This document shows, piece by piece, positions 10,284-17,928 of a stretch of 64,000 nt of DNA; the stretch's first letter is position 1, and each line of letters opens with the position of its first letter. Location of the stretch: NCBI GenBank assembly GCA_016702555.1, contig JADJDV010000007.1:372001-436000 (forward strand), in the 5' to 3' direction. The position numbers were made by a program, and so were the translations under genes. A model generated the notes under the pieces. It was not told the origin of the DNA. It was given only the letters and a program-made list of their open reading frames with translations, and ran no database searches. The DNA comes from Burkholderiales bacterium. Its GTDB lineage: Bacteria; Pseudomonadota; Gammaproteobacteria; Burkholderiales; Burkholderiaceae_C.

Positions 10284-10295
10284 GCCGGGTTCGAC

Positions 10296-10372
10296 GGTGG
10301 TATAGCTCAGACGGTTAGAGCGTGGGATTCATAACCCCAAGGTCGGTGGTTCGATTCCACCTACCACCACCA
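10296..10372 (+). tRNA. tRNA-Met (anticodon CAU)
   Basis: A 77-nt cloverleaf: acceptor stem GGTGGTA pairs with TACCACC, D-loop AGCTCAGACGGTTAGAGC, anticodon loop TTCATAA with CAT, T-arm GGTTCGATTCC, discriminator A and genome-encoded CCA (10370-10372). The A-form acceptor stem and D-arm fit elongator Met; a CAU tRNA modified to read AUA (Ile2) is a weaker alternative. Its 3' end is the integration site of the element that follows. Confidence 0.93.
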
Positions 10373-10378
10373 GATGTA

Positions 10379-10507
10379 GTTCCGCATAAGTGCGTGGACG
10401 TGCGAAAGGCCCTAAGAATCAACATCTTAGGGCCTTTTTCATTTCCGCATAAGTGCAGTAACTTCCGCATGAAGCCGGTCGATCGTGCAGTAACTTTTAC
10501 AGTAACT
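10379..10507. repeat. Left attachment-region direct repeat (attL side)
   Basis: 129 bp matching 21148-21276 at 127 positions (A/G at the second CCGCAT(A/G)AG, A/C at CAGT(A/C)AC). It contains a rho-independent terminator, three TTCCGCAT repeats and integrase arm-type TGCAGTAACTT sites. Weaker similarity continues outward on both sides (CCAGATG before, GCTATCAA after), and ACCTACC of the tRNA 3' end reappears before the right copy. Confidence 0.85.
10405..10439 (+). terminator. Rho-independent terminator after tRNA-Met
   Basis: A 13-bp perfect stem (AAAGGCCCTAAGA with its complement), 7-nt loop and TTTTT tail. It lies inside the duplicated attachment repeat, so insertion preserves termination of the tRNA transcript. 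Confidence 0.9.
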
Positions 10508-10543
10508 TGGCGGGTGCTATCAAAAGAGGAAAAAGTTACTGCA
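10454..10543. repeat. Integrase arm-type sites, left end
   Basis: TGCAGTAACTT at 10454-10464 and 10486-10496, ACAGTAACTT at 10499-10508, and the inverted copy AAGTTACTGCA at 10533-10543. The same words recur at the right end beside the int start codon. Binding by the integrase N-terminal domain is inferred. Confidence 0.6.
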
Positions 10544-10568
10544 TCCTCCAGCTGGCGCAACTGAGCAC

Positions 10569-10594
10569 AAAAAAGCCCGGCGCGCGGCCGGGCT
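10569..10594 (-). terminator. Rho-independent terminator at the end of the leftward island transcript
   Basis: Stem AGCCCGGC/GCCGGGCT (8 bp), 5-nt loop, followed on the minus strand by six T. It closes the leftward gene series that ends at 10922. Confidence 0.8.
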
Positions 10595-10793
10595 GGGGTA
10601 TGTTGCGGTCAGATCGGGCTGGCGACCAAAAGCGGAACCCCCTTGGACCTGGCTTGTGACTGCGGATAAATCGGGGCACGAATTACCCTTACTGGAGGCT
10701 CTTGCAAAGGGACCCGAAGCCCAATCGACGCGATCCGATCGCCCCTTTCTTGAAAACTTTTCGGGATTTCCTTCGGGGTGTGTCCCTTTTTGA

Positions 10794-10908
10794 CCGGGAG
10801 CACCGGGAGCAAACCCGAAAAACCAACCTAACCCATTGTCGCGTAACGATAAATTTGATCCCGGTCGGCACCGGGATCAACGCTCCGGCACCGGGAGCAC
10901 CGGGAGCA
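10794..10908. repeat. CCGGGAGCA iteron-like cluster with 11-bp hairpin (left)
   Basis: Four exact CCGGGAGCA copies, in two tandem pairs (10794-10811 and 10891-10908), flank a perfect 11-bp inverted repeat (arm TTGATCCCGGT, 4-nt loop; 10855-10880) preceded by an A/T-rich stretch. The 10609-10921 stretch holds no convincing gene. The related words TGCTCCCG and TGATCCCGG recur inverted at 19558-19599. Candidate replication origin for the island primase. Confidence 0.5.
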
Positions 10909-10921
10909 CTTTTCGCCTTAA

Positions 10922-11548
10922 TCAGGACGGTGGAGACACCGGTAGATCAGCGCGATAGGCGGCCAGCACGTCATGGGGCGGGCCGAACGGTTCCCAGTCG
11001 CTCCAGTCACACGCGACACGCACGTATTCACAGGCCAGGTCGGCGTTGGTTCTGTCGCCCACCACGCGCGACAGTTCAAAGGTGTTCAGATTGCCGGCGT
11101 GTGCGGCCAGGTTCAACATTTTCTTCTCACATCCGAAGGGGGTGAACAGGTAGCCAACGAGATCGGCCCATACCGGCGCGGGCATGATCAGGTCGCCGCG
11201 TCCGTGCGTATCCAGGTTGTAGCGGCGCATCGCCGCACGCAACTGACTGCGTGTTTCCAGAAGCCCGACTTCATCCGCCCTGTTGGCCAACGCGCTCGCA
11301 TAGGTCGCGCCGAGCGATTCGACAAGGCTGCGCAGTTCGGTCAATGACTGCGGCCTCGCAACATCGGGCATTGCCTCAGCGGGGACGTGTGTGCCCATGC
11401 GCTGGCCCTTCACGCGGCCAGGCTCAAGATGCCGCTTGCGCCAGCGGCGTGCGCGCTCGACGCTATCGACTGGCATGCCGCGCTTGGCGAGCTTGCTCAC
11501 CATCGCGGGCGAGATGCCCAGGGCGGCGGCTAATTCCTTCTTCAACAT
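10922..11548 (-). CDS. HTH-containing phage protein, possibly terminase small subunit-like
   Basis: A 208-residue protein. Residues 1-35 form a helix-turn-helix (KKELAAALGISPAMVSKLAKRGMP), the pattern of Nu1-type DNA-packaging proteins and phage regulators; a basic stretch follows (RARRWRKRHLEPGRVKGQR). The rest is unfamiliar: a helical segment with SLTELRSLVESLGATYAS and a domain around APVWADLVGYLFTPFGCEKKM. It is the last gene of the leftward island series, downstream of the primase. A small-terminase role would fit a satellite that redirects packaging, but a DNA-binding regulator is equally possible. Confidence 0.55.
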   Translation of the reverse strand: MLKKELAAALGISPAMVSKLAKRGMPVDSVERARRWRKRHLEPGRVKGQRMGTHVPAEAMPDVARPQSLTELRSLVESLGATYASALANRADEVGLLETRSQLRAAMRRYNLDTHGRGDLIMPAPVWADLVGYLFTPFGCEKKMLNLAAHAGNLNTFELSRVVGDRTNADLACEYVRVACDWSDWEPFGPPHDVLAAYRADLPVSPPS

Positions 11549-11767
11549 GACTTAACCCTTCGCATGAAATGAACCATAACGGCAAGAAACAACCGGCAAA
11601 TGAACCTAATTTGCCGTCTACTGCCTACAAATCAGATGGGGTGCGAATTACCCGCACGCCGAGGCACCCGGGAGGACCCGCGTCCTTGGTGTTGCCGCGC
11701 GAAAGTAATCCCCGGCCCCGCCCCCATCGGGCGCGGCTTGGTAGGCGCTGCGCACTGGCATGCATGG

Positions 11768-14629
11768 CTACAGCTCCAAGGCGAACAGCTCGGGCAAGAC
11801 GTGATAGCAGCGGGCCATGACGCCCATGCCCGGTAGGCGCATGCGAACGGTGTGGTGTCCCGCATCCGTGCGCAGGCAACCATGCTCAGCCAGCACGCGG
11901 CACACGGCTTGCGGGTCGAAGCCTTGGCACACCTCATCGCGGAAGACCTCGCGCAGGATGAAATACTCGGTCTGCATCTGTTCGCCCAGCTCAGTAGGCA
12001 TGCGCTCGCCGATGATGGCGGCATGTTGCGAGTCGCGGTTGATGGGCTCGCCATCGGGTGTGACCATGCGGCGGAAGCCGGCGCGCATCAGGGTCTTGGC
12101 GCTGTGATCGTCGGCGGCCCGGTGCCACCAGGTGAACTTGCCTTCGCCGTGCTGTTCCAGGTACTTGCGCACCTGGCGCAGCATCTGCCGCACCTCGGCA
12201 TTGCCGGCGCCGCCACGCTGCGCCAGCCAGCTTTCAAAGCAGCGGCGCGTGGCGCGCTCACTCTCGCCCGCAGGCCAGCCGGTCAACCCGGCTTCGGTGG
12301 CCAGCTCGCCGGCTACCGCCACCAGCGCAAAACGGGCCGCCACGCGCTCGACCTGGCCCGATGCACCCTCGGGCACCCAGGCGGCGCGCAATGCGTCTGT
12401 GCGCTCGCGCAGCAGCTTGGGCAGGGTGGCCCAGCGTGGCGCCAGCCATTCCAGCCAGGCGCGGCCAGGTGCGCCGTACACGCTGGCGCTGGCGCGGGTC
12501 AGTTCCATGGCCAGGGCGGCCGGGCCGTCACGATCGTGCAGCGCCTCGAACATTCCCATGCCGACGCCGGCATCGGCGTTCAGGTCAACCATGCGCACCT
12601 CTTGCCCGACGCGGGCGCGCTTCATCGCTTCGGCCATGTGATCGGCAAGACCCAGCTCGCCCGCACTCAGGAACAGCAGGCGCCAGGTCAGGCGTGGGCG
12701 CGCACCGGCGCCACCGCGTAGGGCGCGGCCCTTGCTGGTTTCGTTGGCCAGCATGTAGGCGCACTCACCCGCCACGCGGCCATCCACCTGTGCCAGTTCA
12801 TCCAGGATCAGCAGGCTGTCGCAGTGCTGGGCGGCGATGGCCTCAAGCGCGTTGTCGGTGGTGCGCCAGCGTTGCAGGTAGGCGGGCGCACCGTTCACGC
12901 TGGCGGCCACGCGCAGCGCGGTTGTCTTGCCCGAGCTGCTGTCACCCCGGAAGTGGAAGCCCCCGGAGTCGATGCCACCAGGGCGCATCAGCGGGCCGGC
13001 GAAGGCGCAGGCCACGGCAAATACCAGCCGGCCATTGCCCACGCACAGCGCGCCCACACGATCACGCCAGACGTCCAAGGTGCCGCGCACGCGGTACGGG
13101 TTCTCAACTGGCGCATCAGACTGGAACACGATGCGCTCGGGGGCTTCGCCGATGGTTTCGCCAGGCAGTGCGTACACGGCGCCGCCGTCGCCAGCCGGGT
13201 GCCAGCCGCTGCGCTCCACACAGGTGGCCAGTGCGTCGGGGTTGCGGGTTTGCAGGTATTCGGTCAGCCGGTTGCGCGCGGCCGGCGCGGTGGCGATGCG
13301 AAGCCCCATGGCCAGCAGAATGGCGCGGTACTCGCCGCCATCGCCGCTCAGCATGCGGGCAGGCATTGCCCACTCACGCGGGCGGCCAATGGGGTCGGCA
13401 AAGCTCAGCAGGTAGCCCCAGCCGTTGCCATCGGGGTCGCGCGTGCGGGCGATCACGTCCAGGCGCGAGCACAACCACAGCGGCGCGGTGGGGCGGCCGT
13501 CCTTGTCGCGGCCGTTGTAGTACACGCCGGCATCGGTGACGGTGAAGGGATCATGCTCGCCGGCAGCGGCGGCGCTGGCCGATGCTGGATCCACGGCGGC
13601 GCGCGTCTTGGCATCGGCCGCGCTCAAGGCGGCATCGATGCAGGCGCGCACGGCCTCAAGCCCCGCATGCTGGTGCAAGTCGTTGAAGTCTGACCCACCG
13701 GGCGGCAGGGGCTCGGGGAACACGGCCAGCCCCCGCACCGCACGCGCGGCGGCGGTGGCCTTGCTGCGGCCGGGGTTCTCGCCGGTGCGGGCTTCGGTGT
13801 CGGTGTCGTCGTCGCCGGCAATGACGATGCGGGCGCGCGGAAACAGGGGCGGCAGCGCACGCGCCACCTTGGCCAGGTTGCCCGCGTCAAAGGCCACGGC
13901 CACGGGCAGGCCGGTGGCCTCGTGCAGGCTGGCGCCGGTGGCCCAGCCTTCACACACGATCAGGGCGGCAGCGCCTGGCGCATCGCCCAGCATGCACCAC
14001 AGGCCGGACTTTCTGCCGCCGCGCTGGAACAGCTTGTCGGGGCCGCCATCGGCGGGCTTGTCGGCGGCGATGCGCTGCACGTTCCACAGCTGGCCGGCGC
14101 CATCGCGCAGGGGCACCAGCAGCCAGCCATCGGCGCCCAGGCGCACGCCGTAGGGCTGCACGCCCTTGCGGTGCACATAGCCATGGTCGGCGGTGCCGGC
14201 ATCGCTGGCGGCGTCCCATAGGGCGCGGGCGGCGTCGGCGGCCTTGGCGTGGGCGACGTCTTGCTGCTGCCGATCAGCCGCTTCGCGGGCCTGGCGCTGG
14301 CGATCGCGTTCGGCCAGTTCGGCGGCGCTGGGGGACTTGGCCGATTCGTCGGGCTTGGGCAGCTCGAAACCCCGATCCTGCGCCATGCGGATCAGCGTGC
14401 CGATGGTCACGCCGCCGCCGGGCTTCACGCTGCGCCAGGTGGCGGCCGTGGCCTTGGGGTCGTAGCCATCGGCATCGCCCGCGCTCCATTGGTCGAACAG
14501 ATCGAAGCCGGTCGAGTCGGGCAGCTCGGACTTGATCGCCATGGCCACGCGCGCCCATTCGTCGCGCGCCAGCGTGGGTGGCACATGGGCCAGGGCGGCG
14601 CGGATCAGATCGGGGGTAATGGTGGTCAT
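11768..14629 (-). CDS. Island primase-helicase with TOPRIM and DUF927 domains
   Basis: A 953-residue replication protein. Residues 1-90 resemble a PriCT-type domain (ALAHVPPTLARDEWARVAMAIKS). A TOPRIM nucleotidyl-transfer domain spans about 220-320 with the acidic residue in LIVCEGWATGAS (E227) and DDD at 273-275. DUF927, a P-loop ATPase module, covers about 360-800: Walker A GDSSSGKTTALRV near 560 and Walker B SLLILDEL near 600. The C-terminus (about 850-953) is a small domain found in such proteins. It probably primes and unwinds island DNA as P4 alpha does. First codon overlaps nothing; a 100-aa gene lies 18 bp upstream. Confidence 0.85.
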   Translation of the reverse strand: MTTITPDLIRAALAHVPPTLARDEWARVAMAIKSELPDSTGFDLFDQWSAGDADGYDPKATAATWRSVKPGGGVTIGTLIRMAQDRGFELPKPDESAKSPSAAELAERDRQRQAREAADRQQQDVAHAKAADAARALWDAASDAGTADHGYVHRKGVQPYGVRLGADGWLLVPLRDGAGQLWNVQRIAADKPADGGPDKLFQRGGRKSGLWCMLGDAPGAAALIVCEGWATGASLHEATGLPVAVAFDAGNLAKVARALPPLFPRARIVIAGDDDTDTEARTGENPGRSKATAAARAVRGLAVFPEPLPPGGSDFNDLHQHAGLEAVRACIDAALSAADAKTRAAVDPASASAAAAGEHDPFTVTDAGVYYNGRDKDGRPTAPLWLCSRLDVIARTRDPDGNGWGYLLSFADPIGRPREWAMPARMLSGDGGEYRAILLAMGLRIATAPAARNRLTEYLQTRNPDALATCVERSGWHPAGDGGAVYALPGETIGEAPERIVFQSDAPVENPYRVRGTLDVWRDRVGALCVGNGRLVFAVACAFAGPLMRPGGIDSGGFHFRGDSSSGKTTALRVAASVNGAPAYLQRWRTTDNALEAIAAQHCDSLLILDELAQVDGRVAGECAYMLANETSKGRALRGGAGARPRLTWRLLFLSAGELGLADHMAEAMKRARVGQEVRMVDLNADAGVGMGMFEALHDRDGPAALAMELTRASASVYGAPGRAWLEWLAPRWATLPKLLRERTDALRAAWVPEGASGQVERVAARFALVAVAGELATEAGLTGWPAGESERATRRCFESWLAQRGGAGNAEVRQMLRQVRKYLEQHGEGKFTWWHRAADDHSAKTLMRAGFRRMVTPDGEPINRDSQHAAIIGERMPTELGEQMQTEYFILREVFRDEVCQGFDPQAVCRVLAEHGCLRTDAGHHTVRMRLPGMGVMARCYHVLPELFALEL

Positions 14630-14647
14630 GGCGGATGGCGCGGCCCA

Positions 14648-14950
14648 TCAGGGTGCGCGGGTTTCGACGGCATCGGCCAGGCGGTCAATGCTTTCGCTGT
14701 GGATATCGATGGCGGCGGATACGGCCTCGCCGTGGTTGCTGATGGCGTCGGCGATCGAGGCGGTGGCGCTGGCCAGCTCGGCCGTCTTGTCCGCGTGTCG
14801 ATCGATGGCGGCGGCGATGCTTTCCAGACCGTCGCGCACCCAGGCTGTGCCGGGATGCGCTGTGGGCTCATGCGTGTTGATTGCGTGAGTCAGGTTTTCG
14901 CCGTGGATGCGGATGGCCGTCGCCAGCATGGCGATCTGTGCGTCGGTCAT
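14648..14950 (-). CDS. Small helical island protein, unknown function
   Basis: A 100-residue protein starting MTDAQIAMLATAI, composed of heptad-like helices rich in Ala, Ile and His (HGENLTHAINTHE, IAAAIDRHADKTAELASATASIADAI), suggesting coiled coils. No known domain recognised. The ATG overlaps the stop of the alpA-like gene (ATGA), so the two are probably translated together, just upstream of the primase. Confidence 0.65.
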   Translation of the reverse strand: MTDAQIAMLATAIRIHGENLTHAINTHEPTAHPGTAWVRDGLESIAAAIDRHADKTAELASATASIADAISNHGEAVSAAIDIHSESIDRLADAVETRAP

Positions 14951-15171
14951 TGCGCGGCTCCTTTCCGGATGCGGACGTTGATCCAGGTGAGCACGGCCGA
15001 TTCGGGCCAGCAGGTGAGGCGTCGAGAGATGCGGATGCATGGCGGGAATTGGCCCCGTTTCATCAGGTCGTAGATCGAGCTTTTCTTGATGCCGGTCAGC
15101 GCCTCCACTTCGGGCAGGCGCAACAGGCGATCACGTGGCACCGCAGGCGCGGCGGAGTGAACGAGTTGCAT
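14947..15171 (-). CDS. AlpA-family excisionase/transcriptional regulator
   Basis: A 74-residue winged HTH protein with LLRLPEVEALTGIKKSSIYDLMKRGQFP and the C-terminal strand ISRRLTCWPESAVLTWI, the AlpA/MerR-excisionase pattern. AlpA proteins switch on integrase or excision genes in P4-like elements and are hallmark genes of PICIs. The start at 15171 (MQLVHSAAP) matches the family length (about 70); the longer reading upstream is not family-like. Confidence 0.88.
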   Translation of the reverse strand: MQLVHSAAPAVPRDRLLRLPEVEALTGIKKSSIYDLMKRGQFPPCIRISRRLTCWPESAVLTWINVRIRKGAAQ

Positions 15172-15346
15172 GGCGGTTTCCTTCCAGACAGTTGCCGTAA
15201 GCCGCTCGCATCCGGGGTGGATTGCTTGGGGCTTGTCGGCTACTTTGCTGAAGGCAACCTCTTGCTGTCGCCTTGTTTTTGGCTTGTCGCCGCAAACCCG
15301 CATGCGTGCTGGGTTTGCCGGTTTCGGTGACAAGTCCGGCGACAAG

Positions 15347-16258
15347 TCAGCCGGTGCGGCGTTTGGTGTCCAGATCGGTCACGTTGCCGCCGGCCTTGGC
15401 GTGCACGCTGGCCCGCTTGCCGAGCTCCTTATTGAGTAGCTGTGCAATGCGCTGCGTTGACGCGCCAAGCTCAGCCCCGATCCTTTTTCGAAGGCCGCGT
15501 TCGACAACTCGCGCACCACGATCAACTTCTGCACGAAGCAGAGCTATTTGGTTCTCGGGCGTATCCCAGCTCGTGCCGGGGTTGGCTTGGCGATGGCGCA
15601 CCAGATCGGCATAGGTGGCGAGTTCGACTGGGGCATCTGCATCGCCCACAGGTTCGGAGTGACCACCCCACAGCGCTTGCGCATCGCTCAGCCGGATCGA
15701 CAAACCAAATGCCCGGCCGCGCACGTAGTCCAGCGCATCGCGCACGCTGGTTCCGTCAAGCCGGATGCGCGGCGAGACCGGCCAGTTTTCGCGGATATAG
15801 CGCACTGCCGCAGGGACGCCGGGAACGACGAATGCAGGCGCTGCAACCGGTTCCGGTGGCGGCCAGCCGATGAATCGGAGACCGCGCTCACTCCATTCTG
15901 TGCTGGCGAACCGGTTGGACTCGCGCGCCTCTTGTATGCGCTGCCACGCCATTGCCGCGCGGTGCTTCGCCCAGGTTTCTTCTGTGTGAAACCCGAACAG
16001 CGCCGCATCGCCCTCCAACAGCTCAGCTCGCCGGCCCGAATAAGCGCGAAACAACGTCGGGGGCACTGGCGCCGTCTCCAATGCGGTGCACAGCGCCTCT
16101 ACCGCTTCCACGCGCGGCAGCTCGTGCACCAGCATCAGCCGCCGCACCACGTCAGCCAGCCGTACCAGCTTGCCGGCCTCGGTGGTGTCGGCGCGCATGT
16201 GCAGGCCGGCCGATTCGAGCACCCATACGATCACTTCTTCGCGTGTTGCCTCTGCCAT
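15347..16258 (-). CDS. Island protein of unknown function (303 aa)
   Basis: Not recognised. The N-terminal 90 residues look helical (ATREEVIVWVLESAGLHMRA, RLMLVHELPRVEAVEALCTALE). The middle has WPPPEPVAAPAFVVPGVPAAVRYIRENWPVSPRIRLDG, and the C-terminus is strongly helical and basic (QIALLRAEVDRGARVVERGLRKRIG), ending in a possible DNA-binding helix (ELGASTQRIAQLLNKELGKRASV). Located between the RadC-like gene and alpA in the leftward series, so co-expressed with replication genes. A DNA-binding or accessory replication role is only a guess. Confidence 0.6.
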   Translation of the reverse strand: MAEATREEVIVWVLESAGLHMRADTTEAGKLVRLADVVRRLMLVHELPRVEAVEALCTALETAPVPPTLFRAYSGRRAELLEGDAALFGFHTEETWAKHRAAMAWQRIQEARESNRFASTEWSERGLRFIGWPPPEPVAAPAFVVPGVPAAVRYIRENWPVSPRIRLDGTSVRDALDYVRGRAFGLSIRLSDAQALWGGHSEPVGDADAPVELATYADLVRHRQANPGTSWDTPENQIALLRAEVDRGARVVERGLRKRIGAELGASTQRIAQLLNKELGKRASVHAKAGGNVTDLDTKRRTG

Positions 16259-16279
16259 TGCCTTGCCTTCCCGATCCCG

Positions 16280-16876
16280 CTACATCAGCCCTTTTTCCGC
16301 CATGCTCAGCGCCTCGGTGCCGCTCACGATGATGTGATCCAGCACGCGCACATCAACCAACGCCAGCGCGGCCTTGAGCTGCTGTGTCAGCGCTTCATCG
16401 GCGCGGCTGGGTTGCGCGCTGCCGCCGGGGTGGTTGTGAGCAAGCACCACGGCAGCGGCATGATGGTGCAGCGCAGCCCGTGCCACCTCTCGCGGATACA
16501 CGTTGGTTTGTGTCAGCGTGCCGGTGAACATGCGTTCGAAGGCGATCGCACGGTGCTGGCTGTCCAGGAACAGCACGGCGAAGTGTTCGGCCGGCTCGGA
16601 GCCCAGTTGCAGGCGCAGGTAATGCTTGACCGCTGCCGGGCTCCCGTAGACGACATCATCGGTGCTCATCCTGCGGCCCACGATATCCAAGGCGCGATCC
16701 AGCGCCGTGCGCTCGCGCACCGTGAGCGTGTGACGGAAGCTGCAAGCGCCATCGGCCACGTTGTAGGCCGGCAGGGGCTTGCTGCTGGCAGGTTGCCGGC
16801 GCGCCGGGGCTTTGCGGGGTCGGGGTGCGGTGGTGGTGGTGGTGGTGGTGGTGGTGGTGGTGGGTGAGGTCTGCAT
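16280..16876 (-). CDS. RadC-family JAB/MPN-domain protein with poly-Thr tract
   Basis: A 198-residue protein. Residues 6-16 are eleven consecutive Thr, encoded by a (GGT)11 tract on the plus strand. A RadC domain follows: HFAVLFLDSQHRAI, the JAMM-like metal motif H147-N-H149-P-G-G with S157 and D160 (HNHPGGSAQPSRAD). RadC-like proteins are common on phage-like islands (YeeS, RadC of P4-type elements); their biochemical role is unsettled. Four genes upstream of the primase. The low-complexity N-terminus looks like a disordered tail that may vary in length. Confidence 0.85.
   Translation of the reverse strand: MQTSPTTTTTTTTTTTAPRPRKAPARRQPASSKPLPAYNVADGACSFRHTLTVRERTALDRALDIVGRRMSTDDVVYGSPAAVKHYLRLQLGSEPAEHFAVLFLDSQHRAIAFERMFTGTLTQTNVYPREVARAALHHHAAAVVLAHNHPGGSAQPSRADEALTQQLKAALALVDVRVLDHIIVSGTEALSMAEKGLM
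16829..16861. repeat. (GGT)11 trinucleotide microsatellite
   Basis: Eleven perfect GGT units coding, on the minus strand, for eleven Thr in the RadC-like protein. Copy-number change stays in frame. Confidence 0.95.
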
Positions 16877-16879
16877 CGC

Positions 16880-17131
16880 TCAAGCCCTCCCACGCCGCGC
16901 GTCTTCGCTGGCCAGCTTCAGCAGCGTCAGCGCGCGATTGGTGCGGGCGGTGGCGGCCCACAGGTTGGCGGCGTGCTCGGGTGCGCTGTCGCCTGGCCGG
17001 CGCATGAAATGCAGGGCCATGCTCAGGGCGTTTTCAATCGCGGCCTGGCGCTGGATGGGGTCGAGGGTGCGGCCCGATTGGGCCAGGATGGTCGCGTTGG
17101 CTGCGGCGTGAGAGAAGGCGGTTTTCGCCAT
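16880..17131 (-). CDS. Small island protein, unknown function (83 aa)
   Basis: An 83-residue, Ala-rich helical protein (ALSMALHFMRRPGDSAPEHAANLWAA), starting ATG 17131 with CAGGAGATTGACCC upstream, a good ribosome-binding site. It is the first gene after the structured RNA locus at 17201-17362, the position occupied in P4/P1-type immunity systems by the gene controlled by the antisense RNA. No domain recognised. Confidence 0.65.
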   Translation of the reverse strand: MAKTAFSHAAANATILAQSGRTLDPIQRQAAIENALSMALHFMRRPGDSAPEHAANLWAATARTNRALTLLKLASEDARRGRA

Positions 17132-17200
17132 GGGTCAATCTCCTGTTTGAGACTTGAAACCCACTCGCCATGTTTTCACGCATGACGGGTGGACGGGATG

Positions 17201-17362
17201 TTGAAAACACGCAAACAGACGTGCGGGCGGCCTTACGGAGAGCCCCATCCCGCCCAAACCTACGGCGGCGTGGCCGCTGTGGGCCAGGTCGCCAGATTCC
17301 AGACGTGACGAAAGCCCGCTGTCGGGGGGCTCGCTCCGCTGTTTGCAATGAGGTGTTTTCAA
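17201..17362 (-). ncRNA. Structured antisense-type RNA locus, C4/P4-CI-like (candidate)
   Basis: A 284-bp gene-free stretch in which TTGAAAACAC (17201-17210) plus GCAAACAG pairs with GTGTTTTCAA (17353-17362) and CTGTTTGC, closing a domain of about 160 nt. Inside, read on the minus strand, are GC-rich hairpins (CCCCCCGACAGCGGG, and one bounded by GGGCGG and CCGCCC). A further GTTTTCA at 17172-17178 can pair with TGAAAAC, giving alternative structures just before the next gene. Position (after an HTH regulator, before the replication operon of a P4-like island) matches C4/CI immunity RNAs of phages P1 and P4. Family membership is inferred from layout and partial resemblance. Confidence 0.45.
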
Positions 17363-17415
17363 GCACCGGCCCCGTGAGGGGCTGCGCGGACTCTAGCGCG
17401 GGGGCCGGGGTGGTG

Positions 17416-17892
17416 TCAAGCGGGCTGGACTTCGTCCGCTTCCATGTCCTTGACGGTGGATGTCCATTCGCCCTGGCGCTCGCGCATGACGATGGTTTGC
17501 TGCACCAGGCGCTCGACGGTGTTGATGCGATCGACGGCGCGGCGGATTGGCTGGTTGCCCTCGGCATGTGCCAGGAACACCAGCCGCACCAGCTTGTCGG
17601 CCCACTTGGGCACGCGGCCGCTTTTTTCCCAGCGGGCGACGGACTGCGCATCGGCGCCAATCATCTTGCCCAGCGCGGGCTGTGACATGAGCAGGCCCGA
17701 CTGGCGGATAAAGCGCAGCTCAGCCCCGGTCAGGTGGCCGGCCTTGTCGGTCAGGGCCAGGCAGATGGCGCGTTCCAGCCCCTCGCCATCGGCAAAGGCC
17801 ACGGCATCGCCCATGGGCGTTTTCTTGAGGGTGTAGCCGTTGACCAGCCACACATTGCGCAAGCCGCCAAACGTGTAGTGATACATGCTCAT
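17416..17892 (-). CDS. HTH transcriptional regulator of the island
   Basis: A 158-residue regulator. An N-terminal beta-rich segment (YHYTFGGLRNVWLVNGYTL) is followed by an XRE-like HTH at about 60-105 (ELRFIRQSGLLMSQPALGKMIGADAQSVARWEKSG), as in MqsA/YiaG-type regulators but without their zinc finger. Such proteins are frequent on phage-like islands. It is divergent from nothing: upstream is the NYN gene on the same strand, downstream the candidate antisense RNA. It probably controls island transcription. Confidence 0.75.
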   Translation of the reverse strand: MSMYHYTFGGLRNVWLVNGYTLKKTPMGDAVAFADGEGLERAICLALTDKAGHLTGAELRFIRQSGLLMSQPALGKMIGADAQSVARWEKSGRVPKWADKLVRLVFLAHAEGNQPIRRAVDRINTVERLVQQTIVMRERQGEWTSTVKDMEADEVQPA

Positions 17893-17928
17893 GATCCTTC
17901 CACCGAAAACACCGTAATGACCGGCGTA

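Noticed and set aside
10609..10880. Two overlapping short minus-strand open frames (67 and 63 codons) in the left island end
   Set aside because: They share DNA in different frames, overlap the CCGGGAGCA repeats and the hairpin, and neither resembles a protein family; repeat structure explains the openness better.
16829..16861. Phase-variation switch by the GGT microsatellite
   Set aside because: Unit length of three keeps the frame whatever the copy number, so it cannot switch the gene on or off.
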